Source: Vairimorpha apis BRL 01
Taxonomy: Eukaryota; Microsporidia; Nosematidae
Direction: 5' to 3'
NCBI GenBank assembly: GCA_000447185.1
Contig: KE647149.1
Span: 1 to 27,909, forward strand
Length of the DNA: 27,909 bases
The position numbers and the translations under genes were made by a program. Positions within the stretch are counted from its first letter, which is position 1. The number at the start of each line of letters is the position of its first letter. The notes beneath the pieces were generated by a model. The model saw nothing but the letters and a program-made list of their open reading frames with translations. It was not told the origin of the DNA and ran no database searches. This document shows positions 9,309 through 19,300 of the stretch, in pieces.

Positions 9309-10134
9309 AAAATAAAAGTTTATTGACTTATTTTAGTCATTGCTTTTTATATAAAACAGCCTAATGCTCCAAAACACTTGTATTTTTATGGCTTTATTTA
9401 TCTTACAGTCCGGCGTATTTATAAAGTCATAATGGTTTAACATATAACCTTGGGAATTGTCTATAAGAAATTATGCTTCACTTTTCACATTAATACCGTT
9501 TCTAAATTCAACTATTTTTTCAATGTGACATCCATCTCTTCCTCTACAGCATCACCTTGTTCGTGCTCTTTTCTTCGTTCAAAAGAGATACACTTGAGTG
9601 TTTTATTTCGACAATAATGATTGGATGTATGCTTCTAAGTATGGTTGTATTCCTAGCTCCTTAATGTGTCGCTAATTATATGTCGTTATTACAATATCCC
9701 ATATCATCAAATAGTGGAAAATTTTTATTTTAACTTTATAGGTTAATTCAGCTCATTTCTGAGAAGATCATACTTTCTTACTTTTTCATTCTCCACAATT
9801 TAAGAAGGATTTGGTTAGTTATATTTACTTCGACAATTAAGATTTCCTAATTTTTTTTATATTAGACAAAAATATCATGCTTATTGTAGCTTATTTTAAT
9901 AATAGTCAAAATTCTTGTTTCCAATCTTATTTCGGCTCTGTCATTAGACATTATTTCTTAAACTGATTGGGACATTATTATTTTATTTTTTAAAAGCCAT
10001 ACTTTCTACATAAAAGGTATGTATACATCAACCAATTTGTTGTGTCTTATTGCATAATCAAAACATAACATTTAATTATAATTGTTAGCTAAATGATTAT
10101 AGTCTTTCTATGAGATCTACAGTAAGGACATTGT
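9309..10134 (-). mobile_element. Old non-LTR retrotransposon relic (copy C), 5'-truncated
   Basis: The stretch from about 9500 to 10134 is a degraded match to 17040-17665 in the same orientation: landmark matches are TCTTCCTCTACAGCATCACC (9536 onward), ATGCTTCTAAG, GGTTGTATTCCTAGCTC, TCATTAGACATTA and TATGAGATCTACAGTAAGG (10109-10127). It covers the endonuclease half of the protein and stops inside the zinc-finger codons. Many stops and indels show it is dead. The 3' segment (9309-9500) is diverged, but the terminus GTCAATAAAC matches the CTCAATAAAT end of copies A and B, so it is probably a related subfamily. Composition has nearly decayed to the AT-rich background, so it is the oldest of the three. 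No convincing target-site duplication was found. The left end is approximate. Confidence 0.8.
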
Positions 10135-12732
10135 ACATTTTATAGTATTAATACAATATTTTTTAAATATGAATTAGTTTTATTTTTTTAAAAAAATATT
10201 TATCAAGTTTTTGTGTTTTTATAATATAACAAATTAGCTTTTTATAGAAAAAAAAATTTTCCAAAAAATGATATTATTTTAGCTAATCAAAAAACTACAT
10301 GTATAAAAATTTTTATAAAAAATTAAAAATATGGCAAAGATGTAAATATCTATTGTAAATAAACATTGTTTTTAATTTTTTAATATATTCAAATTTAGAC
10401 AATTTAATTATTAAAAGTCTTATAATTAGATTTAGATGTTATTTTTATTAATTAATTTAAATATTTTTTTGATGATTCTTAAAAATTTACATAAACACAA
10501 TTAAAAATAAATAATTTTTAATTTACAATTGATATGTACGAATATTAAAAAGTTTCTTTTTTAATTTTGAAAATTTATACAGATAAAAATTTTATTTAAT
10601 TAAAATATTTATTTGATAACATGATAAAGAAAAATACTCTGACATTGAAATTTTTTGTTTTTTTTGATTTTACTTAAATCATTAAAGAATGAAAAAGCAT
10701 ATCAAAAATTATAAATACTAAAAATATAGTAACAAAAACATTTATACAACTATCGAAAAAAAAATTTGTAGAAACTATAATTTTTTCTATAAATTTTTTT
10801 TTGCTTTAAAAACTATAAACGAATTATTTAGAGTTTAATATTTTTGTTATGATAAAGAATATATGTTTAATTAATTTTTGTAAATACAAAGTGAGATTTT
10901 AATGCAAAAAATTCGCTTACTGCAACAAAAATTATTTGTGTTAAACATTAAGCAGCTTCATTTCACAATTATTAATAAAAATATGTCAAAAAAAATTATA
11001 AATTTTCATTCTATAAGTATATTTTTTAACTTCAGAAAGACTTTAATATAAGTTGTTACAAAAATATTTTACATTTTTAAAATTAAATATTGTATCTGAA
11101 TATATCTAAATTTATAATAATAACATTTCATTTTGATACTTTTTTTAATTTAACATTTTAAAAAATTTTGTTCTATTTATAATTTATTTATTATCATGTT
11201 TTACATTCTCTCTTTTTATATCTGTGTGTAATACTAAAGTAGAATTTTTTTATAAATTGATTTATTAATAAAAGTAGTTAGATTAATTCCTAAATAATTA
11301 ATATTAATTATATTAATTTACTAGTTTATTTTACATATGATGATTTTTATTTTTAATTTTATTGATAAAATTAAATTTAATATATAGAAGATAATATCGC
11401 ATAAATTGATTTATGTATTACATATAAAATTAATAATAAATTACTAAAAAAATGTTTTTATGAATTATAATTTTTATAACAACTTATCAAATAAAATTAT
11501 AGTTTTTTTAAGACTCTGTTAATGTTTTAAAATATATAAAAATGCAAAAAATAAAAGTAACTTAACATTTAATATAAATGTCAACATACAGTAAAATGTG
11601 TTTTATTTTTATACATGTAAAATTGATCAATGAAATCTCATATATTTTTTAAAAAATTAATAAAAAATTTGTATATATAAAATTTAACATCAATGCTGTT
11701 TTCTCTTCTTTAAAAACAATAGGTTAATATTTTTATATTAAAATTACAAACTTATACTTATTATTAATTTAATAAGATTAAATAGATTGTTAAAAATATA
11801 TAATTCAACAATAAAAAAATAAATTTTGATAAAAAAAATTTTAAATTTATAAATATTTGTATATCAAAAATACATTTATAATTCATTTTTTGTATACATA
11901 AAAAAACACATTAAATTTATGTTATAAAATTAAAAATAACTATATGTTTAAATATTTTTCATTATTAGTTAAATCTGAAATAAAACTATTTAAATATTTG
12001 ACTTGTTTTATCAAAAATTTAATTAATATCGTCCCATTTTTATATAATCTATCAAATAATTTAAAAGACTTTTAATAAAATACATAAAATCAGTCGATAT
12101 ATAATATTATGTTTACAAATTTTTTTTAAAAGGAATACTAAAAACATCATAAAAATATAAATTTTTATACTATGTCAAACTATATAAAAATAATAAATCA
12201 TAACTAGATTTATAAATTACAAAATATTATTTATAATTAAATCAATATCTTTAATATTATCTTACCGTCCGAATTTATAAATACTATTTTAAAAATTTAT
12301 TAAGATCATTTGTTTTAAGGTACAATAAAAAATAATTTTATTTTTTAAAAATAAACAAAATTGTATATATTACAATTAATTAATTGTTATGACCAATTTA
12401 ATGTTGTCTTGTATGTAAGTATCTTAAAATTATGTCGTTTTTATTTTATTTATTTTTCATACTTGCAAGTCTTTAATTTTATTTAATATTGCACGAGATA
12501 ATTTAATTTCATAAATAACTAATTTTATTTTAAAAAGTTATAGTTCGAATTATTAAGTATCGATTCTTTTGAAAAAATTCTTAGTATATTCAAAAATTAT
12601 ATCATCAATTATTTAAATTATTAAATATAAATTCATAATGTATTTTTTCTTAAAAAATTTACAAATATAAAAAAATTATATATTACTTGTAATTTTTCGT
12701 TATACTTAACAAATTGAGTGAGTCTATATATG
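10135..12732. other. Gene desert, 2.6 kb
   Basis: Very AT-rich sequence with no ORF of gene-like composition on either strand, no tRNA or rRNA-like stem structure that I could support, and no match to the retrotransposon copies. Short poly-A and poly-T tracts are scattered throughout. Confidence 0.55.
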
Positions 12733-14746
12733 CTAAAAAATTTTTTTGTCGTTCAAAATATTATCCGAAAAATCAACATTTTGATATTTTTTATTTAATT
12801 GTAAAATTTTAGACTTAGAATTTTTTAATAATGCTTTGTATAAATCTTTTAAAAATAAATAATAATCTAAAACATCATTTTTCATTTTATATATATTATT
12901 AAAAGGTTCACCATTTAAAAACTTTTTTAAATTTTCTTTAAGTAAAATCTCAGATTTTTTTGAAATGTCAACATCTATAATCTGAGTTCTTTCTAACAAC
13001 ATATCTATGAACAAAAAATATTTAGAACAGCTAGTTTTTGTTTTAATATATTTGTATTCATATAAAATATAATTAACTAAGATTTCAACAACATATTCTT
13101 TATCAAATAATTCTCGTTCTTGATGATTAAAATTAGAATGTTTATAAAAATTTGTAAATATCAAATCAATATTATTTTTAAAAATTTTATATGTATAATA
13201 AACTAGATCTTTTATATTAAGTTTGCAGGAAATTTTCTTAATAGCATATTTTAATATTTCTGCAGATTTATATTTTAAATGACTCAAAATATTAACAGAA
13301 TATAAATCTAAACTGTTACATTTATTTTCATCTACTAAATTATAACATATTTGTTTTATATAATTATCACACAGTTTAAATTTTTGTAATTTTGTAATAT
13401 TAAAAAATAAATATATAGCAGTATGCCGCACATTTTCGTCTTCATCATTTAAAGTATTTATAAAATATTCAATTATTTTACTTTTGATTAAACGTGTTGA
13501 TGATTGGATATTTAAAATGTCTGTTCGTTCTTGAGTTTTAAAAAAAGAGTCAGTTTTTAATTTTTTTTTGCAATGTGTTGGATTTTTCCTTTGCTTTCTT
13601 TAATTTTTTATTTTTGTCCTATTTTCTAAAAAATTTTTAATTGTTTATGTTTTTTAATATCTCTAAAAAGATTTTTAGTTTCATCATATAAATTTTTTTT
13701 TGTTTTAACAAATCATTATCATTAATTTTGATATTCTTAATATTTGTACAATCTTTATCATTTATTGTGCTTTTTTGTTTAAATAAATACATATATTTTT
13801 TTACTTTTCTTAATAAATTTAAATTTTTATTATTTTTATTTTTGTTTAAAAATAATTTAAGTTGTTTATATTTTTTTTAAAAAATTTTTTTCTTTTTTTA
13901 GATTTTTATTTGATGTTTTAATTTTTACCTCTGGTTTAATTTTTTTCAATGTTAATTCTTCATTTTTTATATATTGTGTTTTTATTCTATTGTGTGTATA
14001 ATTAAAATTAAAACCAGATAAGAGTTTTTTTAAACAATATTCATTTTTTTTAAATAAATTCTATTAAACAAAAAATTATATATAAGATATAATGTTATGA
14101 TGGTATTTCTTCTTACAACATTACACTCATCTTCTAAACCATAAACTATCATACCACCTATATTTGACTCTATTTTTTTATCTAAAATATACAATAATTC
14201 ATCATTTTTAACAAAAGTAAAAATAAGTTTAGATGCTAAAATTCTAATATTATAATTTTGATGTAAAATTAAACGAGATAATTTAGATAATATTTCTGAA
14301 TTTTCATATTTTTCTCCATTAATACAAATCTCATCATTAAATAAATTTTTTTCAAAAATGTCTTTATTAACACAGTACCTTAAATATAATTCCTTTAATA
14401 CAAATTTTAAAATTTCATCGTTTTGATCATTTAAAAAATCATTCAATTCGTCGAAATCTAATTTTTTTATAATTAACAATCTATTTTTATAATAAGGATC
14501 AGATTTTAATATAGTTTTATCTAATGAAAAAAATTTCATCAAATAAATTATGGAAATATGTCTAATTTTTGGATTTTGATGACTAAGAAAATTAAAAACA
14601 ATTTCTTGTTTTATGTTATTATCAAACAAATGTTCAATAAAAATATAAATATGATTAACTTCTGAACAATTCAGACAAATATTAAGACTAAAGGGCAAAA
14701 TTAGCTCTTTTTTCAACAATTTACTATATTTGCATAAAATTGGCAT
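12733..14746 (-). CDS. HEAT-repeat protein, Integrator subunit 4-like, with broken Lys/Asn-rich insert
   Basis: Two ordered blocks bracket a broken stretch. The first 238 residues (14746 to about 14030) hold HEAT-like helix pairs such as QNPKIRHISIIYLMKFFS (57-74) and QNYNIRILASKLIFTF (163-178), then GGMIVYGLEDECNVVRRNTI (197-216). The last block (about 13540 to the TAG at 12733-12735) begins with TLNDEDENVRHTAIYLFFN and is helical throughout. In INTS4 the motifs 'GAFVHGLEDExxEVR' and 'MFNDExExVR' stand next to each other. Here they are separated by about 180 residues rich in Lys and Asn, reached only through six or seven frame changes in A/T runs (for example A8 at 14034-14041, A9 near 13691, A9 at 13561-13569). 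Most are consistent with one missing base. INTS4 is part of the Integrator complex; the assignment rests on two motifs and is tentative. Start supported by CCC at 14761-14759. Confidence 0.65.
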
Positions 14747-14758
14747 AGTTAAATATAA

Positions 14759-14761
14759 GGG
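14759..14761 (-). promoter_or_regulatory. CCC start-site motif of the HEAT-repeat gene
   Basis: The minus strand reads TTTTGAACCCTTATATTTAA then CTATG, with CCC 12 bases before the ATG at 14746. Confidence 0.5.
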
Positions 14762-15801
14762 TTCAAAATTGAATTAAAAAATTTTTATTTAATTTTTGGT
14801 TTAGTTTTATATTTTTTGTATCTTCTTAAAATTTTTTATTCTTAATGAAATTCAAAAAATTTTGATAAAATATTATATAACATAGATTAAATATACTTTA
14901 CATTTTTACTAAAAATAATTTGATTTATAAACACTAACTAAAAAAAATCTAATTATTATTTATCACACAAATATGTTTGTATCTTACTAAGTTTTATTTT
15001 AATATCAATTTTGTTTTAATAAAAAAGTAAAATAATATTTTTCAAAAACTTATTTTTTATTTTTTAATAACAAACAAAAAAATTAATTATATGTATAGTT
15101 TAATCATACATAATAATATCAATAATTATGTATTTAATATTTAATAATTAATAATTTATGCAATAATACTAATTTGCATATTTTAAAAGAATAAAATATT
15201 TTAAACAAAAATCGTTGTTATTTATTATGTTTTTTTTACAAATACTATTTATGATTTAATGAATTTAAGTTTTATATTTATAATTTATAAAATATTTTAA
15301 TTTATAAACTAAAATCTGCTCTTTTTAAAATTTTTTATTTTAATAAAAACATTATTTTTTAAGAATATCAAAAAAGTTACATTTTTATTAAAACAATATG
15401 TATTATGTTTTATATAAAAATCTTTGTTTTATATTTTCAAAATAATTTTTTTAAATTTTCAGATTATGAAAATTATAATTTTGTTATGTTAAATAATAAT
15501 AATTTTAGTAAAAAAATGGTAAAACAATCTAATTTTAATATTTTAATACTTAACGCACTAAAGAAATTTAATGATTACATGTTAAAATAAAAGTTCTTAA
15601 TTTTAAAAAAAATTAATGATGAATAAATATTTTAGGTTTCTTGATATATTAATTTTAAAATAATTTTAAAATGTTAAAAATAAAATTTTAATGTATATAA
15701 AATGTTATATATTTGAATAATTCTAACCCCTCATTATGATAAATAAAGACATAAAATAAATTAAATAAATATATATATCGAATTTAAAACAAACTCAAGT
15801 T

Positions 15802-15938
15802 TTTTAACCCATAAAAATGTAAAATAAAAAATGTTAAATTTTGAATCATTTTTTTTATTGCTAATTTTATACAATTTTATATATATATATAAAATTAAAT
15901 TTTTTTATTATCATATAAATAATGTTTTTTTAGTATAA
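15802..15938 (+). other. Orphan TTTTTTAACCC motif with 35-codon ORF
   Basis: CCC at 15808-15810 is followed by an ATG at 15818 that meets a stop at once, and by another ATG at 15831 opening 35 codons to TAA at 15936-15938. The peptide is rich in Phe, Leu, Ile and Tyr and could be a single membrane helix, but AT-rich random sequence also yields such peptides. It is either a tiny gene, a gene relic, or chance. Confidence 0.2.
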
Positions 15939-16816
15939 TTTTAAATTTTAACTTAAATTAATATATGTAAGATTATGCAAACTATTATTAAAATAAAATT
16001 TAACAAATCATATATACTTATTGAAAAAAAAGAAAAAGTAGTTTTTTATTGGAAAATATATGTCACCAAACTTAATATTTTGAAACATGTTAAGTCAGAA
16101 AAATCTTGAATTATAATTAAGTTTTTTAATAAATTGGTTTACGTATATATTTTTAATCAAGATAATAGAATATATAGTATCAAAAAATGTCTAGTGTGTA
16201 AAGTATTTTTCTAAACATATAAAAAACATTATATTATTGACCTTATTTAAGAATACATTAAATCCAAAACTTTTAAGAAAAAACACTTTAAATTATTTCA
16301 TTTTAATGCAGAAGAGGAAATAATTTAAAGTAATACAAAGAAAAAAATCAGTAAACTACATTTTGACCTAATAAGATTCTTGTATAGACAAATATAATTA
16401 TAAAACTAATCATAAATAAAAATATCATTTAAATTCGTAAAGGTAAGATAGTACTTTAGATAAATATAAAATTAATATTCTATATTTGTATAATAAAATT
16501 TTTTTTGCATTTAAATTTAAATTTTATTGTTAAAATTAGTTTTGGTTGTACAATTGAAAATTACAAAATATTAATTGTTAGACAAAAAATTTGTATTTTA
16601 TCTTTAATTTAAAAAAATTATTTATAAATAAAAAATAAATACCAAACTATTTATATCTTGCATATCAACGATTTTAATTATTAATATTATTTGAATAAAT
16701 TAAAAAATATTTTTATTGTTAATAAAAAATCATATTTATACTCATTTAAAATTTACATCTAAAAATTATAGTAATATATACTTCAAGTCATAATTATAAT
16801 TTTCTTTTTTCATGTA

Positions 16817-16829
16817 TTTAGAAGAATAA
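16817..16829 (+). repeat. Target-site duplication, left copy (TTTAGAAGAATAA)
   Basis: These 13 bases recur exactly at 18307-18319. They abut the 3' end of copy A (element read on the minus strand). Confidence 0.85.
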
Positions 16830-18306
16830 CCTAAAAATATTTATTGAGTTATTTTTCCTTGTCCATTATTTATTCAACTAGCCTCATGTTCAGGCACACT
16901 ACTTATTATATGGGAATTCTTTACCTCACCTGTATTACTATCTGTGAGATCTTCAGGGTTCAATATGTCACCCCGGTTATTGTTAATAGGGTCCATAGTT
17001 ATCCCTTCCACATATTTAAAATTAGATTCTACTAACTTTTTTACTTGTCGCTCCACCTCTTCCCTCTAGCATCACTCTGGTCATGTCCTCGTCTTCGTTC
17101 AAGAGAGATACTCTCAAGCGTTTTCTTCAGCACTACTGACTGGATATATGCTTCTAAGGACGGTTGTATTCCTAGCTCTTTGATGTATCTTTTATGATAT
17201 GTCGTTACTACACCATCCCATGTCATTACATAAGGGATAATTTTTGTCTTAGATTTATAAATTAAACCTAGCTCATTAGCAAGAATGTCATACTTTCTTA
17301 ATTTTTCATTCTCAACAATAGTGAGAAGATCTTGGTTGGTTATACCGACTTCGACAATTAAAATTTCCTTGTTCTTCTTATCTAAGACAAAAATATCAGG
17401 CTTATTATGGTTTATTTTGATATCGGTTGATATCCTTCTATCCACGCGTATTTCGGCATTGTCATTAGACATTACCTCTTGTACAGAATGGGACCTAATT
17501 TTATTAGTCTTTTTAAAACCATATTTTTTACATAGTAAGAGATGAATGCATCTAACTACCTCGTTGTGTCTTCTCATATAATCAAATCCTAACATTCGAT
17601 CACACTTGGTAGCTAGATGATCCACCGTCTTCCTATGAGATCTACAGTGAGGACATTGTCCCTCCTGACCACAGAATATGTTTCTATCCTGCAGGAAGTA
17701 ATATGTTGCTTCAGATCTTGCCTGATTATTTCCCTTCATCAGCCATGTAGAGGAGTCCCTTATGCTTACTAATTCGTGGTCCCTAGCTTTAAACAACTTT
17801 CCGTGATTGGTTCGTTTTTTAATCTCGTTGTTAAGTATTTCAAATTGGGCTACTATTAGCACTTTTGGGGTGACTATACCTGCAAGTTCATACTTTGTCC
17901 CCAGGTACCCTACTATTTGTGAAAGGTGAGATTTATTATCTTCTTCCACTTTCAGTATTGCAGCACGCCTTAGCGAACTATTTCTAGCTGCACTAAGAGA
18001 GTTATACATGTTAAGTAACATGCTTTCACTCCTGTGCTCAACACAAGCAAGGCCCCTACCCATTTCACTTCTTGGCAGGTACAGTCTCTCCTTACAGGCC
18101 GGCTGTAAGTGGATATGGTGCTTTATAAGCACCTGGCGAATTTCAAAATCGAGTTTCTTATATTCTTCGGGCTCTAATTTGAGAAGACCCACATGGTAAT
18201 TTATGACTGAAATTGCATGCTCGTTAATAGCTCTTATCATATTGACACCATTTAACTTAGTCATGCAGAGGCTTTCGACTCGTCTAAGAATCTCAGTCTT
18301 TACCTT
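16830..18306 (-). mobile_element. RLE-type non-LTR retrotransposon (copy A), 5'-truncated, 1477 bp
   Basis: The element is bounded by 13-bp exact direct repeats (16817-16829 and 18307-18319). On the minus strand it runs from the thumb region of the reverse transcriptase, through zinc finger and endonuclease, to a 3' end CTCAATAAATATTTTTAGG with no poly-A tail. The catalytic reverse-transcriptase palm is missing because the copy is truncated at its 5' end. Its G+C content is clearly higher than the flanking DNA, and its reading frame is nearly intact, so it is the youngest of the three copies here. The domain order matches R2/R4/NeSL-type elements that use a restriction-like endonuclease. Confidence 0.92.
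16874..18306 (-). pseudogene. C-terminal part of retrotransposon reverse transcriptase/endonuclease protein
   Basis: The frame is open from the truncation point at 18306; the ATG at 18264 is internal. Counting from that ATG: residues 1-71 are the RT thumb, with TKLNGVNMIRAIN and the RLYLPRSEMGRGL box typical of R2/R4/NeSL proteins (here ERLYLPRSEMGRGL, 59-72). C204, C207, H216 and C221 form a CX2CX8HX4C zinc finger. P289-D290, E305 and the following K/Y motif (K321, Y325) form the PD-(D/E)XK-like endonuclease that nicks the target. The frame stops at 17041, but copies B and C have one more base at GAGGAAGAG, where A has lost one near 17062. Restoring alignment lets the protein run into a conserved tail ending at 16874. 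So the copy is dead twice over: truncated and frameshifted. Confidence 0.9.
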
Positions 18307-18319
18307 TTTAGAAGAATAA
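18307..18319 (+). repeat. Target-site duplication, right copy
   Basis: Exact 13-base match to 16817-16829 at the 5' truncation point of copy A. Confidence 0.85.
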
Positions 18320-19064
18320 TATGATTATATACAAATAATAATTTCTGTTGAATTATATTTTAATTATCAATACGAATACAGAAAAAAAACATCTTTTTTT
18401 ATTTATTTAATAGTATATAATTATGTTATAAATGTATGTCTTTAGTCTGTTATGGTCGTTTTAATATTCATATTCAAAATTTTTAGAAAACAATGACTAT
18501 ATTATCTGTATATTTTATTTACATCAAAATGAGAACATTTGATATATTTATGAAAAAAAAGATATTTACTATATTTCTAGTGTGTAAAACAAAGTATACT
18601 TTTTTTTAATTTATATATACTTAAGATATTTAATGTACAAAATCAATTTTTTAAAATTTTTTCAACCTTTCTAGAATTGTAAGAATTATATATTTAAAAT
18701 TTTATATTTTTAAATTTTGCTTTAAATAAAATTTCATTAAAAAATTATTATTTAAAAAATATGGGTATTTTTCTTTGAGTCATTTCTAAATTTATTTCAA
18801 AAATTATTTAAAATATTATTTACATTAAATATAATTCAATATTAGCAAATTTACATTTTTATACAAATATTGTTATATGTTTTTTTACAATTTACAAATT
18901 TTAAATATATTTTTATAATTTTAAAATAATTATACAGTTTTTTTTAAATTGTAATAATATTAAAGTTTATGTTTAAAATTTAAAAATTTACTCATTATAT
19001 TTTAGTTTAAAACTTTCAATATTTGTAAAAAAACATTATTTTAAAAATTAAATCTTAAAAAATT
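18320..19064. other. Intergenic, no gene seen
   Basis: AT-rich spacer of about 745 bases with dense stops and no recognisable element or RNA gene. Confidence 0.55.
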
Positions 19065-19295
19065 TTATTTTTTTTTCGAAGTTTCTTCTGTATTTATTTT
19101 TTCTTTCTGATTTTTATTCAAGTCAATTTCAATTCTTTTTTCTTCTTCTTCTTCATCTGAACTAAGTTGATTTAATAAAAAAAGAAATTTTTTTCCATAC
19201 ACATATTTATCCTGTAAAGAATTTTTTAGTTTATCTTGGTCGGAATCTTTAACATTATTCATAGCACAAATTGTTGCAATATAAAATATATTCAT
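19065..19295 (-). CDS. Small acidic-then-basic protein, unknown
   Basis: Intact 76-aa ORF, not recognised. Residues 1-13 are hydrophobic (MNIFYIATICAM) but too short to be called a membrane anchor with confidence. Residues 14-45 look helical. Residues 45-52 are SSDEEEEE, a likely casein-kinase-type acidic patch. The rest to residue 76 is mixed charged and ends in KKK. The best evidence that it is a gene is CCC at 19300-19298, three bases before the ATG, and a composition unlike the surrounding desert. It stands alone, with about 770 bases to the retrotransposon and 2.3 kb to the next gene. Confidence 0.6.
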   Translation of the reverse strand: MNIFYIATICAMNNVKDSDQDKLKNSLQDKYVYGKKFLFLLNQLSSDEEEEEKRIEIDLNKNQKEKINTEETSKKK

Positions 19296-19297
19296 TT

Positions 19298-19300
19298 GGG
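19298..19300 (-). promoter_or_regulatory. CCC start-site motif of the small acidic gene
   Basis: The minus strand reads TTGGTACCCAAATG, with CCC two bases before the ATG at 19295. Confidence 0.5.

Larger units (their letters stand above)
14747..16829. other. Gene-poor 2.1-kb region with weak small-ORF candidates
   Basis: No supported gene. A 61-aa ORF at 15405-15590 (+) has no upstream CCC and background composition, so I do not call it. Two CCC blocks (15727-15730 and 15808-15810) look like start-site motifs; the second precedes a 35-codon hydrophobic ORF at 15831-15938. The stretch 16000-16450 is slightly less AT-biased than its surroundings and may contain relic sequence, but no family is recognisable. 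Confidence 0.45.

Noticed and set aside
9240..10160. Target-site duplication around copy C
   Set aside because: Only ACATT-type short matches were found near the two ends; not distinguishable from chance in AT-rich DNA.
12541..12570. GTTCGAATTA resembling a tRNA T-loop
   Set aside because: No acceptor stem, D-arm or anticodon arm could be paired in the surrounding bases.
15405..15590. 61-codon plus-strand ORF
   Set aside because: No CCC before the ATG, composition equal to background and no domain; expected by chance in this AT-rich DNA.
16010..16400. Possible relic transposase with Cys-x2-Cys (KCLVCK near 16180-16200)
   Set aside because: Too many stops and no second motif; similarity to any transposase family could not be supported.
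17285..18199. Plus-strand ORFs of 63-86 codons
   Set aside because: Shadows within the retrotransposon protein, which has clear domain motifs on the minus strand.
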